Assembly (NCBI RefSeq): GCF_003945595.2
Contig: NW_024104441.1
Coordinates: forward strand, 186,001-250,000
From: Pipra filicauda
Lineage: Eukaryota; Chordata; Aves; Passeriformes; Pipridae
Direction of reading: 5' to 3'
Length of the DNA: 64,000 bases
Numbering within the stretch: position 1 is the stretch's first letter; every line of letters begins with the position of its first letter. The notes under the pieces were generated by a model that was given only the letters and a program-made list of their open reading frames with translations, did no database searches and was not told the origin of the DNA. Both the position numbers and the translations under genes were made by a program. Shown piece after piece: positions 19,701 to 28,685 of this stretch.

Positions 19701-21039
19701 AGCCACCAGAGACCTTCCTGGGTGCCGGGGGCCCTTGGTGGATGCAGATCCTGCCCCACAGACCTGCGTGCCCGCTGGGCACTGGTGTGGATGGGGGTGC
19801 TGCTGGCGGCTGCCTGTCTCCTACTCCTGCTCGTGCTGAAGAAGGAGGACGTGAAAGGTGAGTGGTGCACCCCTGGGGGCTATGCTTGTCCTGGGACCCC
19901 TCCCAGGATCCCACCTCACTGCCTCTCCTCCTCACAGGATGGCTGAAGTCACTGAGGGCTGGTTATGGCTCTGAGGGTGAGTGTGGGGTGAGCCTGGGAT
20001 CTGAGGGATGTGGGCAGACATAGGGGTCAGGGGAGCCCACCCAGAGCAGGGTAGCCTCCCCTACCACAACAGGTCCAGGCTTGCCTGCCCCACAGGGTAG
20101 GTAGAGGTGTAGGGAACAGAGAAGAGGGTGGCAATCCTAGCCATGGGAAGACAGGTTGTGTCTCCTATGACCTGTCTCCTATGATGGCTGTCCCTTAGGG
20201 TGGGTAAGGGGATTTGGGAAGGGGACCGGGGGACTGAGCAGGGGATGGGTCCCACGTCAGTGGTGGTCTTAGCTGCTTCCCATCGTGCCTGTACCTTAGC
20301 TTGGGTATGGGAGGTTGAGGGACAGAGGCAAAGAATGCTCTCCTCCCATCACGGGTGCTCCCAGCATACCTCCCACCACAGGATGGGTACAGGGTGCCTA
20401 GAGGGATCCAGACACTGATGATCCCCCCCAGGTCCCCTGCAAGGCCGGCGGGCACTGCTGGTACACGCGGCGGAGCCGGCAGCGGAGCGGGCGGCGTGTG
20501 CCTTGATGGCAGCTCTGCGCCCACTGGGGCTGCTGGTGGTGGCAGCACCAGGGGGTGGCAGCGGGGTAGCGGCGTGGGGACCGCTGCCCTGGCTGCACGC
20601 CCAGCACCGCAGGGCACTGCGTGACGGTGACACCATCATCTTCCTCCTCTCTCCTGCCGCAGTGGCTGCTGCACAACAGTGGGACACGGGGGCCAGGGTT
20701 GTGCTGGAGGCCGGGGCTGCTGAAAGCAGCCTCATCCCCCAGCACAGCCCTGGCCCTGCTGATGTCCCAGCCGTGGCACCCTGTGAGGTGTTTGCGGCAG
20801 CTCTGTCCTGTGCCATGCCGGCACTGGCGGCGGGCACTGGGCGCTACATGGTGGTCCAGCTGGAGGCCTTGGTGCCGGCAGTGCCCCCAGCACTGCAGGC
20901 AGCCCCTGCCTTTGCACTGCCCACTGAGATGGGGGGGTTCCTGCGGGCACTGGTGGGACCAGCCTGGCGGCAGGGACGGTGGCCAGAGCCATATGTGGCA
21001 GCGGCATCTGAGGGGCTGCGGCGGGCGGTGGGGGAATAA
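16753..21039 (+). CDS. IL17RC: IL17RC, interleukin-17 receptor C (complete, 17 coding exons)
   Basis: Exons: 16753-16842, 16916-16937, 17021-17400, 17576-17687, 17753-17797, 17959-18098, 18294-18353, 18507-18561, 18661-18845, 18924-18974, 19059-19104, 19213-19325, 19433-19501, 19573-19630, 19762-19857, 19938-19976 and 20432-21039; 722 aa with consistent phases. It has a signal peptide (MPTLGQLLLVLVVTAAGG), family segments CFEAPLGSEL, DEVLPCLCLQVW, PHPNLCVQV and ARWALVWMGVLLAA (transmembrane, about aa 481-502), KKEDVKGWLKSLR after the membrane, and a SEFIR exon. IL17RC pairs with IL17RA as the receptor for IL-17A and IL-17F. Exon 7 may start at 18291 or 18294 (tandem AG). The SEFIR domain keeps LPWLHAQ but lacks the DLW motif present in IL17RE. 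The stop lies within AATAAA. Confidence 0.94.
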
Positions 21040-21040
21040 A
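21035..21040 (+). terminator. AATAAA poly(A) signal containing the IL17RC stop codon
   Basis: The reading frame ends GGG GAA TAA, and AATAAA spans 21035-21040, so the stop TAA (21037-21039) is inside the hexamer. A GT-containing downstream element follows. Confidence 0.7.
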
Positions 21041-21610
21041 GGGGTGACAGTGCTTTTCCTGACCTTGAGTCCAGCTCTGAGTCCAGTGGGGAGTGGGATG
21101 TCTTGGGGAGGGATGACAGGGGGACTGGAATGGGTTGCAGAGGGATGATTGGGAGGTATAGGGGGATGGGGGCAGGAAGGGGGGCTGGGCTGGCTGGAGT
21201 GTGAAGAGGAAGTGGGTTGGTTTGGTTGGAGGTTGGATGGGGAACTGGACCAGTTTGGGGTGGTGATGGGGAACTGGACCAGCTCATTGTGGGATGAGGG
21301 GGAACTGGGACAGTTTGGAGTGGGGAGTGGGAGAGGGAATTGGACCGGTTCTAGGTGGGATAAGGGGCAACTGGGCCAGTTTGGGGAGGTGAGTGGGAGC
21401 TGCACCAGTTAGACTGGGGGGGGGGAAGGTGAACAGGACTGGTTTGGCTGGGCGGGGGTGGTGATGGGGAGTGTGCCCTTGGATCGGGGGTTGAGGGCCT
21501 CGCCCAGCCCGAGCGGGGTCACTGACTGCGGCCCACCCGCGCCCCCCGCGCCGGGTGCTCTTGGCCTTGGCCCCTTGCAGGCGCGGGGGGCGGGCCGGGC
21601 GGGCGGTGCG
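21041..21610. repeat. IL17RC-CRELD1 spacer with 'actggaccagtttgggg' repeats
   Basis: Between about 21225 and 21460 a unit of roughly 40-55 bp, with core 'gggaactggaccagtttggg', recurs five to six times with drift. The remainder is G-rich and unremarkable. No exon was recognised. Confidence 0.65.
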
Positions 21611-21794
21611 GATTGGCTGGGCGCGGATTGGCTGGGCGCGGATTGGCTGGGCGCAGATTGACTGGACGCGGATTGGCTGGGCGCGGATTGGCTGGGCGCG
21701 GGGGGCCGGCGGCGGCGGCGCGCGGCCATTGGCGGGGCCGGCGGCGCTGAGTCAGCGGGCGCGGCCCACGTGGTGCGGGCGGGGCGGGAGCGCG
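21611..21794 (+). promoter_or_regulatory. CRELD1 promoter with a 15-bp CCAAT-box array
   Basis: Six consecutive copies of a 15-bp unit (gattggctgggcgcg) place ATTGG (inverted CCAAT) at 21612, 21627, 21642, 21672 and 21687; the fourth copy, at 21657, is mutated to ATTGA. A further ATTGG lies at 21728. An 11-bp palindrome GCTGAGTCAGC at 21746-21756 resembles a Maf/NF-E2 (MARE-type) site, and a CACGTG E-box sits at 21767-21772, 23 bp before the ATG. The promoter lacks a TATA box. NF-Y and bZIP/bHLH binding is inferred only. Confidence 0.75.
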
Positions 21795-24261
21795 ATGGCG
21801 CCGCTGCCGGGCCGGCGCGGGGGGCCCGGGCTCGGGGAGGCCCTGCTGGGGGCTGCCCTGCTCGGGGGGGTCCTGCTGGCCGCCCGCGCCGACCCCGACC
21901 CCCACCGGGACGGGGCCGAGCCGTGCCGAGCCTGCCGCGGCCTCGCTGACAGCTTCAGCAGGGTGCGGGGCGGGGGCGATGGGTGACACAGCCCCTGCTG
22001 GGGGGGAGCCGGGGGCCAGGGGGCGGTGCAGGGGGGGACCCACGGGTGGCAGACGTGGGGGACACGGGCTGGCAGTGGTGGTGAGCAGGGATGAAGCGGG
22101 TTCTTGGAGGGGGGATGTAGCCGAGGGAGGCCAGAGGCAGCACAGGCCGGGAGGATCAGGGTGGTTACAAGGGTGGCTTGGGGGACTCTGGTGAGGTGGA
22201 GCACTCCCACAGCATCGCTAGGGAGGGGAGGGAGTCCCGGGGCACAGGGACTGGGTTCTAGGGAGAGGAGAGGGTGGCAGATCCTGGGGGATGGTGTGTC
22301 CTTTGTGGGGAGGAGAGGGACACAGCTCTGTGGGACTTTAGGGGGAGGGAGGTTACCGGGGGGGTCCCATGGCTGTGCTGCCACCCCTGCCTTGTGCCCA
22401 GGGCCTGGAGCGGACAGAGCATGAGGGCTTTGGCGGGGGCAACACAGCCTGGGAGGAGGAGAAGCTGTCCAAGTACCAGCACAGGTGAGTGACCCCAACC
22501 AGTGACAACTGGGGGAGCCCAGCTGCCCCAGGGGATGTGTCCCCACACTGACTCCTGTATCCCTGCAGTGAGACCCGTCTCCTGGAGGTGCTGGAGGGCG
22601 TCTGTGCTCCCTCGGACTTCACCTGCCACCAGCTGCTGGAGCGGAGCGAGGAGCATGTGGAGCAGTGGTGGTTCCATGAGTGAGTCTGGGGATGGGGACA
22701 TGGGGGGGCAGGGGGATGGCAGGGGGCTGAGCACTGTGTCCCCGCTCCCCAGGCAGCAGCAGCACCCCGACTTCTTCCAGTGGCTGTGTGTGGACAGGCT
22801 GATGCTCTGTTGCCCACCCGGCACCTACGGCCCGGACTGCCGGCGTGAGTAGCTGTGGGATGAGTGGGGTGGTGCTGGGGCTGGAGGGGCCCCCCCTGGC
22901 TGCCACCCCACCCCAGCTGTCAGCCGGCTGGTCTCTCCCCGTGTAGCCTGCGCTGGCGGGCCCCGGCAGCCCTGCAGCGGCAATGGACGATGCGATGGCG
23001 ACGGCACACGCCGCGGCACCGGCCTCTGTGTCTGCAGCCCGGGCTATGGCGGCCCCTTCTGCGCCGAGTGTGGTGATGGCTACTACGAGGCCTCGCGGAA
23101 CAAGAGCCACCTGATGTGTGCTGGTAGGTGGGGGCCAGGGGGGCTGTGCAACCGGGGTTCCCCTGGTGCTGCCCAGACTCTGGGTGCAGGCAGCTCCCCC
23201 TGCCTGCACCCACACTGGCTCTCCCTGGCCGCAGAGTGCTACCAGGCATGCGGGCGCTGCACGGGGCCCGAGGACTCCAGCTGCCTTCGCTGCAAGAGGG
23301 GCTGGGTACTGCACGAGCACCGCTGCATTGGTGAGTGAGGGTCGGGGGGGAGCTTGGGGCCGTGGGCGGCTGTGTCTCAGGAGCCAAGGGCTCGGCAGGA
23401 CAGTCCCCAGTTCTCCCACAGACATCGACGAGTGTGGCACAGAGATGGCGCATTGCCGAGCCAACCAGTACTGCGTCAACACGGAGGGCTCCTACGAGTG
23501 CCGAGGTCAGGAGGAGGTGGAGGATTTCTGTGCAGGTGGCTCTCCCCTGCTCGAGGCCAGCCCTGGCTGGGATGGGAGGGGACTCCAGCACCAACCCTGG
23601 CTCCTTTCCCCATGGCAGACTGCTCCACGGCTTGCATCGGCTGCATGGGTGCCGGACCAGCTCGCTGCAAGAAATGCAACAAGGGCTACTGGCGGGATGG
23701 AGCCAAGTGCCTGGGTGAGTGCCTCCCATAGGCTGGCAGGCTGTACTGCCCCCTCCCCACTGCCCGAGCCCTGCCTGAGTGCTGTGTCCCCCCAGATGTG
23801 GACGAGTGTGCCAGCGCCGAGGAGCCGGTGTGCACCGGAGCACAGGAGGTGTGTGAGAACACGGAGGGCAGCTACCGCTGCGTCTGCGCCCAAGGCCACG
23901 TCCGCCGGGATGGGCAGTGTGTCGAGGACAAGCCCCCTGGTACGGCTCACACAGTGTGGGGGGATGAGTAGAGGGTGTGGGTGGCAATGGGGGGGCTCTG
24001 GCTGCTTGACTGTGCCTCTCCACGAGCACTGTCCACGCAGATGCCCCGGAGAAAGGCTTCTTTGACGACGTGACCGACGACGAGGTGGTGGTGCTGCAGC
24101 AGATGTTCTTTGGTGTGATGATCTGTGCACTCGCCACGCTGGCTGCCAAGGGCGACATGGTCTTCACCGCCATCTTCATCGGTGCCGTGGCTGCCATGGC
24201 TGGCTACTGGCTCTCTGACCGCAGTGACCGTGTCCTCGATGGCTTCATGAAGGGCAGATAG
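21795..24261 (+). CDS. CRELD1: CRELD1, cysteine-rich with EGF-like domains 1 (complete, 10 coding exons)
   Basis: Exons: 21795-21962, 22402-22484, 22569-22679, 22753-22844, 22947-23123, 23235-23330, 23422-23505, 23619-23714, 23796-23939 and 24041-24261; 423 aa (human 420). The order is a hydrophobic N terminus, a CXXC motif (CRACRGLADSF), the WE-rich region with NTAWEEEKLSKYQ and EEHVEQWWFHE, an EGF-like domain, furin-like Cys-rich repeats, two calcium-binding EGF domains (DIDECGTE near aa 243 and DVDECASA near aa 303), and two C-terminal membrane helices separated by AAKGDMVF. CRELD1 is an ER/cell-surface membrane protein needed in heart valve and septum development and in calcineurin/NFAT signalling. 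Its 3' end converges on PRRT3. Confidence 0.97.
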
Positions 24262-24926
24262 CTCTGGGGCTGCTGGGCATGAATGGGGAGGCGGGCTCAG
24301 CCTGAGGTGTGGGGCCCCCCCCCAGCAGGGCTGGCTGACGAGGCTGCATCCTGCACACAGTGCTGTGCCCTGCATGCGTCCCCCAGCCCCGCCTTAGCGT
24401 AGGATCTCGTTTTCTCCCCCCTGCAGAAAGAGCCAGGGGTACCTGATCCCAGGGGCTCCCACACAGCCTTCTCTGTCTGGAGGGGTGATGCCAGGCAGTG
24501 TGGCACTGTGTGGGGGGCACAGCATGCTGCCTCCAGCCCCTCGTACTCTAAAGGAGAGACCTGGAATTGTGGCAGGTGGAGGTGGGGGGGCAGGTGAGAG
24601 GGTGATCCTGCTACCTGCCCCCAGGCTGGGGCTGCTGGCCCTGTTAGGACCCCCCTCCCATAAGGCCATTCCCTGTGGGGCAGTGAAGGGCTAGGCCCCC
24701 CCTCTGCCCTGAGCTGTGGGGCTGGGAGAGCTGCCCCCCCATCCCACCCCTCCTCCCCATGTCCCTGGGCAGAGCCCATCTCCCCTCCCAGACTGGATGG
24801 GCCGAGGGCCCCATGTTGCTGGGGGTGCCATGCTGGGCAAGGGGGGGCCCTGCTGGATGCATGAGTGTGGCCGTTGCATTTGTCCGTCGGGGTGTGCCCA
24901 TCTGTCTGTGTGTCCATATCTCAGGA

Positions 24927-24932
24927 AATAAA
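24927..24932 (+). terminator. CRELD1 poly(A) signal
   Basis: AATAAA at 24927-24932 inside 'tcaggaaataaagctc' gives a 3' UTR of about 690 bp. Nothing else coding lies between the stop and this signal. Confidence 0.85.
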
Positions 24933-25037
24933 GCTCTGCACACCCAGCTCAGCTGTTGAGGGCCGGGATCGAGGCGGGGCTGGAGGTGCTGCTATCCACC
25001 TCCACATGCCAACAGGAGCTCCTCCCAGCATAAATTC

Positions 25038-25043
25038 TTTATT
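25038..25043 (-). terminator. PRRT3 poly(A) signal
   Basis: TTTATT on the plus strand reads AATAAA on the minus strand, 128 bp after the PRRT3 stop. It lies about 105 bp from the converging CRELD1 signal. Confidence 0.8.
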
Positions 25044-25170
25044 TCTCTCATTTGGCACAAATGGAGCCAGCCCCTGCCTGGCCCTGCAGGGGCGCAAGAT
25101 CAGACCCCCACACCCTCACACTGGGCTCATCCCTCAGTCTCTGCACCCTCAGTCTCTGCCCGGCCCTGGC

Positions 25171-28100
25171 TCAGAGCTCAATGGTGTCGCTGGAGAGGCT
25201 GCGGGAGTCCACCGCCTTGCCAAGGGCTGGGAAGCTGCGGGGACCCTCGCGCTCCCAGCCGGGGGGTCCGGCGGGCACCAGGAGAGGGGCCCGGCTGGGA
25301 GCCTCGTCCAGGGGCAGGCTGTCAGGTGAGGACAGCCCGTGGCGCCAGGGGTTCCAGCTGATCTTCAGTGAGCTGCTCTCCAGCGAGCTGGCCGAGGCGG
25401 TGACAGTGACGGTGATGGTACCGGGGGGTTGCCGGGGCCCGGGCAGCTCTGTCAGGGAGCTGCACCGCACCATGCGCCCCAGGCCAGGGCTGGGGGCTGG
25501 GGAGCCATGCAGTGAGGTGCCCGAGCCACGGCGGGGCCGGCTGAAGAGGCTGTCCTGCAGGAGGTGACGGCGGCAGAGCGCCTGGTCAATGCTGCGGCGC
25601 AGGTCGATGGGGGACGGCGGGCGGAAGACCAGCTCCCCGAGTGAGGGGGACGAGCCCTGCTCGAAGGTGGCGCAGGAGCGGGCGGCCAGCAGGTTGGGGC
25701 ACTTGGGGCTGAGCCCTGGCATCCCAGCGCAAGCCGCCCAGGCCTCGTTGCTGTCCTTGAGAGCCCGCAGGGGCAGCTGCTCCGCCGGGTTGCGGATGAG
25801 GCTCTTGGAGATGTCATTGGCGGGTATCCGCTCTGCGCTGGTACCACTGGCACTCCCACCGGCCCAGTCGTAGCAGTTGTTGGGGTACTCGGGTGCCTCG
25901 GCTTTGTGGCCAGCACAGAAGTACCGCAGCGCCTTGGCCCAGCAGGAGTGGCCAGTGGGGCTCTGGCGGTGGCACTGGCAGCACACAGGCTCGGCGGTGG
26001 CTGCCAGCAGCGCCAGGGCTGTGCCCAGCTCACCGATCCGCAACCAGAGCTGTGCCACCCAGCCGGGCCGGGAGAAGCGCCCAGGGGGCCCCAGGACCCC
26101 TCGCAGCCACACAGCGCTGTAAAGCTGCAGCCCGCAGACCGGCAACCCCGCCACTGCTGCTGCCAGCAGCGCCCGCACCCCTGGCCTTGGGCCTGGCTCC
26201 TCACAGGGCGCCCGCAGCACTCGCCAGCACCCCCAGAGCCCCCCCAGCAGCAGCAGGGCTCCTGCCACACAGCCCAGCACCTGCAGCCCCAGCGTGGCGG
26301 GGCCCAGCCGGGGCGGCAGCAGGTCGGCGGCTCCCAGCACCATACTCTGCAGGACGGCAACAGCCCCCAGCGCTGGCAGCCCCCGCAGCCGGGCCGGCAG
26401 CAGCCGCAGCTGGGCCAGGCGCTGGAGCCGCTGGAGCAGGAGGGCAAAGGAGGCGAGCAGCAGCGGGAAGGGAGCCGTGCTGAGCAGCAGCAGTGCCGGG
26501 GCAGGCAGGCGGCCCCGTGCCCCGTAGGGGTCTAGCAGCAGGAAGGTGGCCCGCAGCAGGCAGGCAGCCAGCAGCAGCCCATGGGCCCCCACAGTGTGGG
26601 GCAGGTGTGGGGGCCGCAGGATGGCCGTCCCTGCCAGCCCCGCCAGGCATCCCAGTGCCAGCAGCAGGAAGATGGCAGCCAACCCATAGACATGGGCCTC
26701 CCAGGAGAAGCCCAGCTCGTGCTGCAGCTCGGTCCAGCGCAGCCCAGTCCCGTTGGCCCCTGGCACTGGCGGGGCACGGCTGGGCTGTGGCTGTGGCTGC
26801 AGCAAGGGTGGATTTCGGGGGGCTGGCTGAGGCGTCACCCCTGCTCGTCGCCACGTGGCTGAGGGGGTTGCAGTGCCTGGGGTGGGGGGCTGCGTCCCCA
26901 GGGTGCCTGCAGGCAGGAAAGAGGGGTACAGTCAGTGGGGAGTGGGGGCTTTGGTCGCATCCAGCCCCCACCTGCACCCCACGCTGTGGCACCCCAGGAG
27001 TGCAGTGGGGGATGCTCTGTGCTGGCCAGGGCTCTACACGCTGGTGCCTCCCAGGGTTTTCTGTCAGGACCCACAGTGCAGGGGGTGTCACATCCCCGGT
27101 CATGTCCCCGACCCCCCCCCCCCCCCCCCCCCAGGAAGCCCCCACCTGCCGAGCACTTAGCACTAATCCCTGCAGGCAGGAATAGATTAGGGCCGTCGTC
27201 AGGTGCAATCCTGATTGAAGGTGTCACAGTGTCCCGGCTGGGCAGCCCAAGATAGCTGCTATCCTCCCCACCAGCCCTGATGCCCTGGGGATGGGCTCCC
27301 ACAGCATCTGCAGAATGGATGGGCTTGGATGCAGCCCTGCATCACCTGAGTGCCTAGTCCAGAGTGTCCCTGTGGTGGATGGATGTGCTGCTGGCTGTGG
27401 GGTCGCCTTGGTGGCATTTGGGATGCTCACAGCGCCCACAGCACCCCGGACCCGCTGTGGGGAGCCGATGTCCTCCTCAGGCAGCAGCCCTGTGAGAGAG
27501 GGCAAAGCAGGGTACTGGCATCTGTGGGCGTTTGGTTGCCACCAAGGGATGGTGGCAGTCCCCTGCACTGTGCTGGATCCTACCTGTGCTGGAGGTGCCG
27601 GGGGTGGCCGTGCTGGAGGCGGGTGGAGGCGCAGGACTGGTGCTGAGGGCAGGACTGGTGCTGAGGACAGCCCCTGGGGTGGGCTGGGGTCCCCGCTGCC
27701 CAGTCATCCCGGGGTCCGTGCGAGGTGCTGCATCCCCGGGGCTGGTGGTGGTGTGGCTGAGCGGGGCCCTCCGGGTGCTGCGCTGGTGGGACGGGAGCCC
27801 CCTGGTCCAGGGCTCAGCCAGTCCCCAGGATGGGGTTGTGTGGGGCAGCTGTGGGGCAGAGTTTGGCAGAGCCAGGGAGGGGCTGGAGGGCCCTCCCGTG
27901 TCCCCCCAGCTGCTCACCGGCTGTGCAGAGCCAGGGCTGGTGTGGGGACGATGGGTTGGCCCTGTGCCTGTGGAGTGGGAGACAGGGACAGTGCCCAGTG
28001 GGACTGACTGGCTGCTGGCTGGAGCGAGCTGTGCATCCTGAGGCAGCTCCAGGGCCGCTGTGGGTCCCTCCACCGTCTGTCCCCCTGTGTGGGCATCTGC

Positions 28101-28685
28101 TGTCCCCATTCCCACTGCCGGCAGGGGGTTCAGAGCGATGGTGGATACGGTTGGCCAAGGGCTGGGAGTGCCAGCTGTCTTTGTGGCATTCTGCCCTGAC
28201 AGGGACAGACCCTGCCCTGCCCAGGGTGGCCCTGTGTCCGTGGGCACCCCAGGGCCCAGTGTGCCTGGTGCAGAGCTGTGAGGCAGAGGGCTGTCCTGGC
28301 CTTCAGCCTCATGTCCTCGCCAGGTGACAAGTGGCTCCTCTGTCACAGCCAGGGCTGTGCTGCCGTCCCTCCAGGCCCTGGTATCAGCGCCCGTCATAGT
28401 GGTTTCCATCTTCAGGGGTGCCCCTGTGCCATGCCCTGCCTGCAGCGGTGGGGACCAGTGCACGGGGCTGTTGCTCCCCCAGCGCTCCCTCCTGGAGTCC
28501 CCCGTGCCGCTCGGCTCCCCTGATGCCTCCCAGGTGGGGGATGGGCCCGGCCACTGCTGTCCCCAGGCAGCGCTGTGCAAGGGGTCCTCGCCTAAAGACA
28601 TCCCTTCCGGCAGCCCACCCTGGGCCCCGGCGGGGACCACGGTGGCCAGGAGCATCCCCCAGGAGACGAGCTGTGCTGCAGCCAT
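25171..28685 (-). CDS. PRRT3: PRRT3, proline-rich transmembrane protein 3 (complete, 3 coding exons)
   Basis: Coding exons in order are 28685-27584 (1102 bp), 27489-27346 (144 bp) and 26906-25171 (1736 bp), joined in phase 1 to give 993 aa (human 981). The N terminus is a signal peptide (MAAAQLVSWGMLLATVVPAG), followed by a long Pro/Ser/Thr-rich, mucin-like extracellular region. The last exon opens near aa 416 and encodes HELGFSWEAHVYGLAAIF and roughly six to seven hydrophobic helices. A Ser/Pro-rich cytoplasmic tail follows, containing YPNNCYDWAG and ending SRSLSSDTIEL. The molecular function is not established. The start is supported by the signal peptide and by an acceptor (cag at 28707-28705) just upstream. 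A CpG island at about 29.1-29.7 kb is the likely promoter and noncoding first exon. Confidence 0.93.
27112..27132 (+). repeat. 21-base cytosine homopolymer in PRRT3 intron 2
   Basis: An uninterrupted run of 21 C residues on the plus strand (G on the PRRT3 sense strand). Runs of this length are prone to sequencing and replication slippage, so the exact length is unreliable. Confidence 0.95.

Noticed and set aside
25452..26447. Alternative-frame open reading within the PRRT3 last exon
   Set aside because: Cys/Trp-rich shadow of the hydrophobic PRRT3 coding frame.
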